Assembly: GCA_900553465.1 (NCBI GenBank)
Contig: USDT01000043.1
Location: 1 to 21,007, forward strand
Origin: an uncultured Prevotella sp.
GTDB lineage: Bacteria > Bacteroidota > Bacteroidia > Bacteroidales > Bacteroidaceae
DNA length: 21,007 bases
Reading direction: 5' to 3'
Part shown: piece by piece, positions 9,056-16,658 of the stretch
How the letters are laid out: the number at the start of each line of letters is the position of its first letter
Numbering within the stretch: position 1 is the first letter of the stretch
Translations under genes and position numbers: made by a program
The notes under the pieces: model-generated
Seen by the model: only the letters and a program-made list of their open reading frames with translations
What the model was told of the DNA's origin: nothing
The model's database searches: none

Positions 9056-10735
9056 ATGTATTTCGACGAATTAGACTTAAACGACAACGTGCTCGATGCG
9101 CTGTATGACATGCACTTCGAGACGTGTACCCCGGTACAGGAACAGTGTATACCAGAGATACTCAAGGGCAACGACGTGCTTGGAGTGGCACAGACCGGCA
9201 CAGGAAAGACTGCCGCATATCTGCTGCCGATACTCAGCAAGCTCGACGACGGAGGCTATCCCAAGGATACCATAAACTGTGTCATCATGAGCCCGACACG
9301 CGAGCTGGCACAGCAGATAGACCAGGCCATGCAGGGATTCGGCTACTATCTCAACGGCATCAGCAGCCTCGCCATATACGGCGGCAACGACGGCAACCGC
9401 TACGAACAGGAACTGAGAAGCCTCAGCATGGGCGCCGACGTCATCATAGCCACACCGGGACGCCTCCTCAGCCACCTCACCATGGGAAACGCCGACTTCA
9501 GCAAGGTGTCGTTCTTCGTGCTCGACGAGGCCGACAGAATGCTCGACATGGGTTTCTCAGAGGACATAAAGAAGATAGCCAAGCACCTGCCGCCAACATG
9601 CCAGACCATAATGTTCTCGGCCACAATGCCTGAAAAGATAGAGGAACTTGCAAAAACACTGCTCAAGAATCCTGTAGAGATAAAAATTGCAGTGAGTAAA
9701 CCGGCCGAGAAGATAAAGCAAAGCGCATACGTATGCTATGAGGACCAGAAGATGGGCATTATCAAAGACATCTTCAAACAAGGCGACCTCAAGCGAGTCA
9801 TAATATTCTCTGGCAAGAAACAGAAAGTGAAACTCATCAACCGCGCACTGCAAAAGATGAACATCAACTGCGGCGAGATGCACTCAGACCTGGAACAGGC
9901 ACAGCGCGACGAAATAATGTATAAGTTCAAGAGTGGACAGACCGACGTTCTCGTGGCCACCGACATCGTGGCACGCGGCATCGACATCGACGACATAACA
10001 ATGGTTATAAACTTCGACGTACCGCGCGACGCCGAGGACTATGTCCACCGCATAGGACGTACGGCGCGTGCCGACCGCGACGGTGTTGCCATCACCTTTA
10101 TCAACGAAGCCGACATAGCCTACTTCAAACAGATAGAAAAACTGCTTGAAAAGGAAATTGAGAAAGTTGAGCTTCCGGCTGAACTTGGCAAGGGACCTGA
10201 ATACAAACTGTCCGAAAAACGTAACGGCAGAGGACGTGGCAACCGTGACGGCAGACGCGACAACCGCAGCGGTGAAGGCAGAAAGAAACAATCCGAAGGC
10301 GACAGCCAGGAGAAGAAGGAGAACCGCAACGGACGCGGCAACCGCAACAGACGTAACAACCGCAACGAGAACAACGAAGGAGCCAAACCGGAAACAAGTG
10401 CCGAAAATGCTGTAGAAAAGACACAGTCGCGCAGCAAACGCAGAAAGCCAAGACGCACAAATGCCGACAAACAGAACACCGGACAGCCCGCCACACCACA
10501 GGAGACAACAGCCACAGTCTCTGCACCAACCGACAGCAGCGCCTCAACCGGCAACAAAGAGCAGCGCAGACGTCAGAAGCGTCGTCCGCAGAAGCCTCAG
10601 GCACGCCACACGCAGACCACCCGTCAACAGAACGAAGGCAAGCGTCAGAACGCAGCTCCTGCACCCAAAAAGACAGAAAGCAAGCTAAAATCCATAATCA
10701 GCAAGCCGCTGAAATGGCTTGGACTGAAGAAATAA
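9056..10735 (+). CDS. DEAD-box RNA helicase with long basic tail (RhlE-like)
   Basis: This 559-residue ATP-dependent RNA helicase is likely to act in ribosome assembly or RNA turnover. All core motifs are present: Q motif near 23-31 (CTPVQEQCIP), motif I AQTGTGKT (45-52), PTRELA, TPGRL, DEAD (157-160), SAT (188-190), ARGIDI, and motif VI HRIGRTAR from His331. After about residue 375 comes a low-complexity tail of some 180 residues rich in Arg, Asn, Gly, Lys and Gln, with RGRGNR-like stretches, probably an unstructured RNA-binding region. It ends in a short amphipathic segment, KSIISKPLKWLGLKK. It is the last gene of the operon, 10 nt after the permease, and is followed by a hairpin terminator. 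RhlE is the closest named type, but the exact subfamily is uncertain. Confidence 0.93.
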   Translation: MYFDELDLNDNVLDALYDMHFETCTPVQEQCIPEILKGNDVLGVAQTGTGKTAAYLLPILSKLDDGGYPKDTINCVIMSPTRELAQQIDQAMQGFGYYLNGISSLAIYGGNDGNRYEQELRSLSMGADVIIATPGRLLSHLTMGNADFSKVSFFVLDEADRMLDMGFSEDIKKIAKHLPPTCQTIMFSATMPEKIEELAKTLLKNPVEIKIAVSKPAEKIKQSAYVCYEDQKMGIIKDIFKQGDLKRVIIFSGKKQKVKLINRALQKMNINCGEMHSDLEQAQRDEIMYKFKSGQTDVLVATDIVARGIDIDDITMVINFDVPRDAEDYVHRIGRTARADRDGVAITFINEADIAYFKQIEKLLEKEIEKVELPAELGKGPEYKLSEKRNGRGRGNRDGRRDNRSGEGRKKQSEGDSQEKKENRNGRGNRNRRNNRNENNEGAKPETSAENAVEKTQSRSKRRKPRRTNADKQNTGQPATPQETTATVSAPTDSSASTGNKEQRRRQKRRPQKPQARHTQTTRQQNEGKRQNAAPAPKKTESKLKSIISKPLKWLGLKK

Positions 10736-10755
10736 AAGCCTGACATCCGACAAAT

Positions 10756-10824
10756 AAATGCAATTCAAAACCCGCCACACACTCAAAGCCGCAAGCCGGC
10801 AGGCAGGTTCTGAATTGCATTTTT
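10756..10824 (+). terminator. Terminator of the lon operon
   Basis: A perfect 12-bp outer stem (10756-10767 with 10811-10822) is extended inward by AACC/GGTT and GCC/GGC pairs with single mismatches. It is followed by a T-rich run to 10829. It lies 20 nt after the helicase stop codon. Confidence 0.85.
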
Positions 10825-11119
10825 GTTTTCACGCACACCTTATCCCTCAACCGTTATGCCACGCCACCGGTATGACTGAAACGCCACATCGCACAGCCAA
10901 CACGAGTCCAAGACATGCGTGCCAAATCCATTTTTATTAACATTATTTACACTTTCGTGTTCCCGATTTTAACACGTGATTTACTGACATTCTGTGAAAG
11001 CACAAACCTCAAAAAGCACTTTATCAAAACGACGAAAACCGGGCTGCAATCATGATTTTTCATAACCGTTCCGCAATAAGCACCGTTTCGGCACGTGAAA
11101 TAGTCTATATCGCACTCCC

Positions 11120-11154
11120 AAACAGTCTGTTTCATCACCTGAAACAGACCGTTT
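11120..11154. repeat. Stem-loop in the large intergenic gap
   Basis: A 10-bp perfect stem GTCTGTTTCA/TGAAACAGAC (11125-11134 with 11140-11149) is closed by loop TCACC. One mismatch then four more pairs (AAAC/GTTT) extend it. Only four T are nearby on the plus strand and none on the minus side, so it is a poor intrinsic terminator. It may be part of a small RNA or a protein-binding site. Confidence 0.65.
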
Positions 11155-11448
11155 TACAATGCAATGAAGCCCATATTGCAGAGCAAAAAAACACCTTCCG
11201 TGCATCCAAAAACGTAAACCACTGATTGTCAGAAAGATACATAACCCTTCATTTTTCGCGTATTTGCAACCAAGGACACGTCCGCACGGCTACAGACGAA
11301 TTATGACGCGTCTGCCGCTCGCTTTTTTAACAATTGATATCTGTTCATGCACATATTCTTCCAAATACCGAATGACCGCAAACAACCATGCTCGATGACA
11401 CATTGAAAGCATCGGCCACACATTCAACATCAATTATAACGCCCTACG

Positions 11449-11480
11449 TTTGAATATCCGACATAAAAGCATTAACTTTG
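11449..11480 (+). promoter_or_regulatory. Promoter of the acyltransferase gene
   Basis: TTTG (11449-11452), 20 nt, TAACTTTG (11473-11480), then C. This is a full match to the Bacteroidetes consensus. Transcription would begin near 11487, giving a leader of about 67 nt before the ATG at 11554. Confidence 0.8.
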
Positions 11481-11553
11481 CATGCGCCCGCCGGAACGGG
11501 CAATCGAACGAAGCATAAATCATTTTACTAACTAAAAAATAACACACAAAAAG

Positions 11554-12642
11554 ATGAAACGCATTGTCTTTCTGGATTATGTACGCGTGTTCGCATGTTT
11601 CCTTGTCATGCTCGTACACGCAAGTGAGAACTTTTATGGTGCTGTCGGATCCACCGACATGGTAGGTCCGCAGTCGTTCCTGGCCAATGAGGCCGACCGC
11701 CTTTGGGTGAGCGTCTACGACGGATTCTCACGCATGTCGGTACCTCTGTTCATGATAGTATCAGCCTTCCTGCTCGCTCCGATGAAGGAAGGACAGACCA
11801 CATGGCAGTTCTACCGCAAACGCAGTCTGCGCATCCTGCCGCCGTTCTTCGTATTCATGATTCTCTACAGCACGCTTCCGCTGCTCTGGGGACAGATTGA
11901 CGAAGCCACATCCATCAAGGACCTGTCGCGCATACTGCTCAATTTCCCGACACTCGCCGGCCATCTGTGGTTCATGTATCCGCTTTTCAGCCTCTATCTG
12001 TTCATACCGTTCATATCGCCGTGGCTCAGCAAAGCCACAGCCAAGGAAGAGCGTTTCTTCATCGTGCTTTTCCTCATCTCCACATGCATTCCGTTCCTCA
12101 ACCGCTGGTGCGGCGAGGTATGGGGACAGTGTTTCTGGAACCAGTACCACATGCTCTGGTACTTCTCTGGCTATCTGGGCTACCTTGTTCTTGCCCACTA
12201 CATACGCGTCCACCTCACATGGAGCCGTAAGACACGCTTCGGCAGCGGTCTGGTGCTCATGATTATAGGTGCCGCTATAACTATATGGTCATTCTATGTG
12301 CAGGCTGTTCCGGGCATCACCCACTCCACTCCTGTGCTTGAGATAGGTTGGGCATTCTGCACACTCAACTGCGTTATGCTCACCGCCGGTGCCTTCCTCA
12401 TGTTCACATGCATCGAGACAAAGAAAGCACCGAAGATGATAACCGACCTTTCAAAACTGAGCTACGGCATGTATCTCATGCACATCTTCTGGCTGGGCAT
12501 GTGGGCCGGAATATTCAAATCCACTCTCGAACTGCCCACAGTAGCCGCCATACCATGCATCGCCGTATGCACATTCATCAGCTGCTACATCACCACAAAA
12601 CTCATATCGCTCATCCCGGGCAGCAAGTGGGTTATTGGATAG
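11554..12642 (+). CDS. Membrane acyltransferase, family 3 (OafA/WecH-like)
   Basis: This 362-residue polytopic protein has about ten hydrophobic segments, typical of acyltransferase-3 enzymes that O-acylate sugars of surface polysaccharides or lipids from the cytoplasmic membrane. The N-terminal signature is clear: RIVFLDYVRVFACFLVMLVH, with the conserved Arg11 and putative catalytic His22. A second basic motif, FYRKRSLRILPPFF, follows the third hydrophobic stretch. There is no added SGNH or other periplasmic domain, so it is the minimal form. It stands alone with its own consensus promoter and 818 bp of non-coding DNA before it; no polysaccharide genes are adjacent, so the acceptor is unknown. 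No convincing terminator was found after it. Confidence 0.88.
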   Translation: MKRIVFLDYVRVFACFLVMLVHASENFYGAVGSTDMVGPQSFLANEADRLWVSVYDGFSRMSVPLFMIVSAFLLAPMKEGQTTWQFYRKRSLRILPPFFVFMILYSTLPLLWGQIDEATSIKDLSRILLNFPTLAGHLWFMYPLFSLYLFIPFISPWLSKATAKEERFFIVLFLISTCIPFLNRWCGEVWGQCFWNQYHMLWYFSGYLGYLVLAHYIRVHLTWSRKTRFGSGLVLMIIGAAITIWSFYVQAVPGITHSTPVLEIGWAFCTLNCVMLTAGAFLMFTCIETKKAPKMITDLSKLSYGMYLMHIFWLGMWAGIFKSTLELPTVAAIPCIAVCTFISCYITTKLISLIPGSKWVIG

Positions 12643-12706
12643 ACACAAGTCAGACAAACTGGTATTAAGTTATCTTTTTGCCATTTTTTCTATAAAAAAG
12701 TGTCTT

Positions 12707-12741
12707 TTTGTTTGTTTTTCAAAATAAAACATGTATCTTTG
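12707..12741 (+). promoter_or_regulatory. Promoter of gdhA
   Basis: Two adjacent TTTG copies (12707-12710 and 12711-12714) precede TATCTTTG (12734-12741), with 19 nt from the nearer one. This is a full Bacteroidetes consensus. Transcription would start near 12748, leaving a leader of about 119 nt. Confidence 0.82.
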
Positions 12742-12747
12742 CAACCG

Positions 12748-12866
12748 AAAAATTTGAAAGGAAGATAAAAGGAGCCCCATGAAAGGGGCTCCTCACACAT
12801 CCGCCTTGGATGACAGGGCTATGGTTTTTCAGGTAACATAATAAATTTATAACTAACAGTAAAGAA
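12748..12866 (+). promoter_or_regulatory. Structured 5' leader of gdhA
   Basis: Hairpin P1 has a perfect 8-bp G+C-rich stem GGAGCCCC/GGGGCTCC (12771-12778 with 12785-12792) and loop ATGAAA. Hairpin P2 is CATCC/GGATG (12798-12802 with 12808-12812). Three further complementarities link P1 to downstream bases: AGCCC (12773-12777) with GGGCT (12816-12820), CCAT (12777-12780) with ATGG (12821-12824), and loop TGAAA (12780-12784) with TTTCA (12827-12831). This permits a pseudoknot or two alternative folds. No T-run follows P1, so it is not a simple terminator. I do not recognise it as a known riboswitch class. Confidence 0.55.
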
Positions 12867-14201
12867 ATGAGAGCCACAGAAGTTGTAGAAAATCTGAAGA
12901 GAAGATTTCCGAATGAGCCTGAATACATACAGGCTGTAAGCCAGGTGTTAGGCACAATCGAAGAAGAGTATAACAAACATCCTGAGTTTGAGAAAGCAAA
13001 CCTCATCGAACGTCTGTGCATCCCCGACCGACTTGTTGAATTCCGTGTGACATGGGTTGACGACAAAGGCAACGTACAGACAAACATGGGATACCGTGTT
13101 CAGCACAACAACGTCATCGGCCCGTACAAGGGAGGTCTGCGCTTCCACGCATCTGTCAACCTGAGCATTCTGAAGTTCCTCGCATTCGAGCAGACATTCA
13201 AGAACTCGCTCACAACCCTGCCTATGGGTGGTGCAAAAGGTGGTTCTGACTTCTCGCCGCGCGGTAAGAGCAACGCTGAAGTAATGCGCTTCTGCCAGGC
13301 TTTCATGAACGAGCTTTACCGTCACATCGGTCCTGACGAGGACGTTCCGGCCGGCGACATCGGTGTGGGCGGCCGCGAAGTGGGCTACATGTTCGGACAA
13401 TACAAGAAACTGACACATCAGTTCTGCGGCATTCTCACAGGAAAGGGCCTGGAGTTCGGCGGTTCGCTCATACGTCCTGAAGCTACCGGATACGGCAACG
13501 TATATTTCCTTGAGAACATGCTCAAGACCCGCAACATCGACCTCAAAGGCAAAACTGTACTCGTGAGCGGTGCGGGAAATGTGGCACAATATACAGTTGA
13601 GAAACTCATACAGCTCGGAGCAAAACCTGTTACACTGTCCGACTCTGACGGTTACATCTACGATCCGGACGGCATCGACGAGGAGAAGCTGGCTTACGTG
13701 AAGGAGCTGAAGAACATAGAACGCGGACGTATAAGCGAGTATGCAGAGAAATATGGCGTGAAGTATGTGGCCGGCGCTAAGCCGTGGTTTGAGAAAGCCG
13801 ACATCGCACTGCCTTCCGCAACACAGAACGAAATCAACGAAGAGGCAGCCAAGGCACTCGTGGCAAACGGTGTATTCGCCGTGAGCGAGGGTGCAAACAT
13901 GCCATCCACTCCGGAAGCTATCAAGGTATTCCAGGACGCAAAGATACTCTACTCACCGGGAAAGGCTGCAAACGCCGGCGGTGTGGCTGTATCAGGACTG
14001 GAAATGACACAGAACTCCGAGCGTCTGCGCTGGAGCAGCGAAGAGGTGGACAAGAAACTGCACGAGATAATGAACGACATCCACGCAAACTGCGTGAAGT
14101 ACGGCACAGAGCCCGACGGATACATCAACTATGTGAAGGGTGCCAACGTTGCAGGATTCCTGAAGGTAGCCAAAGCCATGATGGCACAAGGAATAGTCTG
14201 A
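12867..14201 (+). CDS. gdhA: NADP-type glutamate dehydrogenase
   Basis: This 444-residue hexameric-type enzyme makes glutamate from 2-oxoglutarate and ammonia, linking nitrogen assimilation to central carbon. Substrate-site motifs are PYKGGLRFH (Lys88) and LPMGGAKGGSDF (Lys124), with the catalytic Asp164 in PAGDIGVGGRE. The cofactor-binding Rossmann motif is GAGNVA at 235-240. Length and residue spacing match the E. coli GdhA type, which uses NADPH; coenzyme preference is inferred from overall resemblance. The gene is monocistronic: a consensus promoter, a structured leader and a strong hairpin terminator frame it. The leader suggests post-transcriptional control, plausibly tied to nitrogen status, but that link is inference. 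Confidence 0.96.
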   Translation: MRATEVVENLKRRFPNEPEYIQAVSQVLGTIEEEYNKHPEFEKANLIERLCIPDRLVEFRVTWVDDKGNVQTNMGYRVQHNNVIGPYKGGLRFHASVNLSILKFLAFEQTFKNSLTTLPMGGAKGGSDFSPRGKSNAEVMRFCQAFMNELYRHIGPDEDVPAGDIGVGGREVGYMFGQYKKLTHQFCGILTGKGLEFGGSLIRPEATGYGNVYFLENMLKTRNIDLKGKTVLVSGAGNVAQYTVEKLIQLGAKPVTLSDSDGYIYDPDGIDEEKLAYVKELKNIERGRISEYAEKYGVKYVAGAKPWFEKADIALPSATQNEINEEAAKALVANGVFAVSEGANMPSTPEAIKVFQDAKILYSPGKAANAGGVAVSGLEMTQNSERLRWSSEEVDKKLHEIMNDIHANCVKYGTEPDGYINYVKGANVAGFLKVAKAMMAQGIV

Positions 14202-14233
14202 TTTTTGCATTAATTCATAAATTCGAAACAAGG

Positions 14234-14277
14234 AAATATAGTACAATCCGGCATGCCGGTTGTACTATATTTTTTTG
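14234..14277 (+). terminator. Terminator of gdhA
   Basis: A 5-bp G+C-rich core CCGGC/GCCGG (14248-14252 with 14255-14259) is extended by 13 pairs (14234-14246 with 14260-14272) past one bulged T (14247). A T-run continues to 14276. It lies about 33 nt after the stop codon. Confidence 0.9.
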
Positions 14278-14377
14278 TAATACAACGGATTGCCGGTATT
14301 CGCATCTTCCGTATTCACCGGCACGTATGTCGTACGTGTCTTTCTCATCTTCACCTGTTTTTATTGAAATATCGCAG

Positions 14378-14422
14378 TTATAAACCATTTGTTAGTTAAC
14401 TAAAGTTAAAGACGGTTTATAA
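14378..14422. promoter_or_regulatory. Nested inverted-repeat site, possible operator of the cassette
   Basis: A perfect 9-bp inverted repeat, TTATAAACC (14378-14386) and GGTTTATAA (14414-14422), encloses a perfect 12-bp palindrome TTAGTTAACTAA (14392-14403). The two centres are only about 2.5 bp apart. The right arm overlaps a weak -33-like TTTA at 14416-14419, placing the site where a regulator could act on the first gene of the cassette (ATG at 14509). Sequence supports the symmetry; the operator role is inference. Confidence 0.5.
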
Positions 14423-14508
14423 TCGGAGGTCTTGCGCGTCTAATTTTTAGATGAGAATGTTATTAAATAAACAGAACTTCCACATTAATTAATTATAAAC
14501 GCACACCT

Positions 14509-16437
14509 ATGAACGATCATAACAACACCCTGCCGGTATTAATAATTATGGCATTGCTTTCCGTATGCATTACGGCAAATGGACGCAACGTGACAGTAAA
14601 AACTCCCGGCACGTTGAATACAACAATAAAAAGCAGTGAAAAATACAATATAAGCGAACTGAAAATAATTGGTACGATTAACTCCGAAGACATAATACTG
14701 CTGCGCGACATGGCAGGATGCGATGTTAATGAAAGCCGGACAAAGGGCAGGCTGAGAAGCATCGATATGAGCGAAGTGACGTTTATAAAAGACAACACAC
14801 GATTTATTGAAGGCAATAAAAACAGCACAATAACCGACACTTACACCCTGCCGGCATACATGTTCAGCAACTGCAACATCGAGGAAATAGTGCTACCGCA
14901 GAGCATAAGAGCCATCGGCTCCCGGGCATTCCGCAACACTGCTCTTAAATCAATCACACTGCCAGAAAACATTATCATACATAACTATGCCTTCCAGGGA
15001 AGCAAACAGCTGTCGGAAGTCCGCTTCCCGGTATTCACTAAGGAGATGTGGTCGGAATGTTTTGAAGGATGTACCAGCATGAAATCCATCACTATAAACA
15101 ACATCGGACTGCTGGGCTCACGAGCATTCAAGAACATGGAAAACCTCACCGACATAACCATAAAAGGAGTTATAGGCCACGTTGACGGATGGATGTGCCG
15201 CGATCTGCCAAGTCTAAAGTCCATACGCTTCGAAGGCTTCATCCTCAACACAGGCAGTTCCATCATTGCGGAGAACTGTCCGCAGCTGAGTGAGATAGTA
15301 TTCTCAGGAACATGCATGCCAATGGGATACGGAAGCGTAAAGGAATGTCCGCTCATGAAGAAATGCACAGTGACAGGATATGTCATCAAATCCGGCGATA
15401 AGAACTTCATAGAATATGAAGAACCGGTGACATTCAGCAAGCAGATGGAAAATGCATGCCGCACATTCGAGGAACTCATAGCCAAAAAGGAATACTCTAA
15501 CATCTTCGGTGTGAAGAACACAATATACGACATGGTTGTCATTCTGACAGACATCGGAGAGAACCAGAAAGCCACACAATATGCCGAACTTGCTGCGAAT
15601 TATAATTATAAAGAACCAGAAAAGGAACAGAAACAGCCCAGACTTGCCGGCAAGATTCTAGAAAGTGACATGGATTTTATAAAAATACTGAAAGACTCGA
15701 AACCTTACGGTGCTCATGACGCAAGCAACACTGAGCGCTTCACTTATGCTTCCGCAGAAGATCCGAAGGTAAAGGAAATAAAGGATTTCTTCAATCTCGA
15801 ACACATTGCAGGCAACGGTGATGAGATTTCGAAGATGAAGAACATCATGAAATGGCTGCACGACAATGTAAGACATGACGGTTCCGGAGGTTTCCCACCT
15901 AACGCCAGCCGCAACGCCATAGACCTCTACAAAGCATGTAAAGCAAGGAAATGCGGCCTCAACTCGCGCGGCCTTTCAATTGTTCTGACCGAACTCTATC
16001 TTGCCATGGGCTGGCCGGCACGTTTCATCACCTGCCAATCTATGGACACCAACGACAACGAATGTCATGTTGTTGTAGTTGTGTGGAGTCGCGCACTTGG
16101 TAAATGGGTTATGATGGATCCGACATACGACGCGTATGTATGCGATAAGAACGGTCTGATGCTGCATCCCGGAGAGATAAGACAACATATGATAGAAGGC
16201 AAAAAGCTCGTCCTTAGCGATAACGCCAACTGGAATCACAAACTCATATTCACAGAGAAGAACTATCTTTATGAATACATGGCAAAGAATCTTTACCTTC
16301 TGAGCGCCTACATCGACAGCTATCCGAACGTTGAATCGGAAGGCAAAAGCACATACTACACGCTGCAGCCGGAAGGCTTCAAAGCAAAAATAGGCACTGC
16401 AACATGCGATGAAGAATGGTTCTGGCAGGAACCTTGA
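14509..16437 (+). CDS. Exported leucine-rich-repeat protein with degenerate transglutaminase-like domain
   Basis: This 642-residue protein starts with a hydrophobic export signal (about residues 8-24, likely cleaved near ANG). Next comes the N-terminal domain common to BspA-type surface proteins (TVKTPGTL and LLRDMAG), then LRR_5-type repeats from about 112 to 290 (for example NIEEIVLPQSIRAIGSRAF). A short TPR-like helical pair follows (about 337-362), and a transglutaminase/protease-like core from about 430 to 545. In that core the histidine (His520, ECHVVVVVW) and aspartate (Asp537, MDPT) are present, but the nucleophile position in GLN-x-RGL is Ser486 (codon TCG), where the paralog at 18609 has Cys. 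Cys482 and Cys477 lie nearby but do not align with the nucleophile. It is probably catalytically altered or inactive and may serve as a binding protein. A 221-bp gap follows. Confidence 0.82.
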   Translation: MNDHNNTLPVLIIMALLSVCITANGRNVTVKTPGTLNTTIKSSEKYNISELKIIGTINSEDIILLRDMAGCDVNESRTKGRLRSIDMSEVTFIKDNTRFIEGNKNSTITDTYTLPAYMFSNCNIEEIVLPQSIRAIGSRAFRNTALKSITLPENIIIHNYAFQGSKQLSEVRFPVFTKEMWSECFEGCTSMKSITINNIGLLGSRAFKNMENLTDITIKGVIGHVDGWMCRDLPSLKSIRFEGFILNTGSSIIAENCPQLSEIVFSGTCMPMGYGSVKECPLMKKCTVTGYVIKSGDKNFIEYEEPVTFSKQMENACRTFEELIAKKEYSNIFGVKNTIYDMVVILTDIGENQKATQYAELAANYNYKEPEKEQKQPRLAGKILESDMDFIKILKDSKPYGAHDASNTERFTYASAEDPKVKEIKDFFNLEHIAGNGDEISKMKNIMKWLHDNVRHDGSGGFPPNASRNAIDLYKACKARKCGLNSRGLSIVLTELYLAMGWPARFITCQSMDTNDNECHVVVVVWSRALGKWVMMDPTYDAYVCDKNGLMLHPGEIRQHMIEGKKLVLSDNANWNHKLIFTEKNYLYEYMAKNLYLLSAYIDSYPNVESEGKSTYYTLQPEGFKAKIGTATCDEEWFWQEP

Positions 16438-16542
16438 ATCAGAGAATGCGTACAAACAATGAACAAAACATACGATAAATATAAATTGATAAGAACAATA
16501 TCACATAAAAGCAACGCCATATATGAGTAATGAAAGATATTA

Positions 16543-16655
16543 TATACCGTTAGCCTAACAGCTTAAAACATCACATCAGAATTGTATCCTTAATATAAAA
16601 ATACGGTCTTACATTATGTGATATGCACAGAAATATTATACCGAAAACCTAAAAG
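16543..16655 (+). repeat. Imperfect direct repeats upstream of the GxGYxYP gene
   Basis: Two related 19-mers, TATACCGTTAGCCTAACAG (16543-16561) and TATACCGAAAACCTAAAAG (16637-16655), share 14 of 19 bases including TATACCG and CCTAA. The second ends 3 nt before the ATG at 16659. A 7-bp inverted repeat, ATCACAT (16570-16576) with ATGTGAT (16616-16622), lies between them. No TAnnTTTG box was found in this 221-bp gap. Confidence 0.4.
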
Positions 16656-16658
16656 AAA

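Larger units (their letters stand above)
10736..11553. other. Gene-free 818-bp intergenic region
   Basis: From left to right it holds the operon terminator (10756-10824), a stretch of about 290 bp in which I see nothing, a strong stem-loop (11120-11154), a weak hairpin (CAGACG 11293-11298 with CGTCTG 11309-11314) followed 8 nt later by six T, and the acyltransferase promoter (11449-11480). Open frames here are short and lack any family signature. A small RNA could be encoded, but no TAnnTTTG box was found upstream of the stem-loop. Confidence 0.6.
14202..14508. other. Intergenic region between gdhA and the exported-protein cassette
   Basis: This 307-bp gap holds the gdhA terminator (14234-14277), then about 100 bp without visible features, then a compact nested inverted-repeat site (14378-14422) and a weak promoter-like sequence, TTTA (14416-14419), 21 nt, TAATTTTT (14441-14448). 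No gene was seen in it. Confidence 0.6.

Noticed and set aside
10125..10664. 179-codon frame opposite the helicase tail
   Set aside because: It mirrors the repetitive Arg/Asn/Gly codons of the basic tail; low-complexity Cys/Arg/Leu product.
12686..12702. TTTTCTATAAAAAAGTG resembles the outer edge of the 191-bp repeat
   Set aside because: Similarity is limited to about 15 AT-rich bases and does not extend; probably chance.
12948..13589. 213-codon frame opposite gdhA
   Set aside because: Antisense shadow caused by codon bias in gdhA; no start context, promoter or domain.
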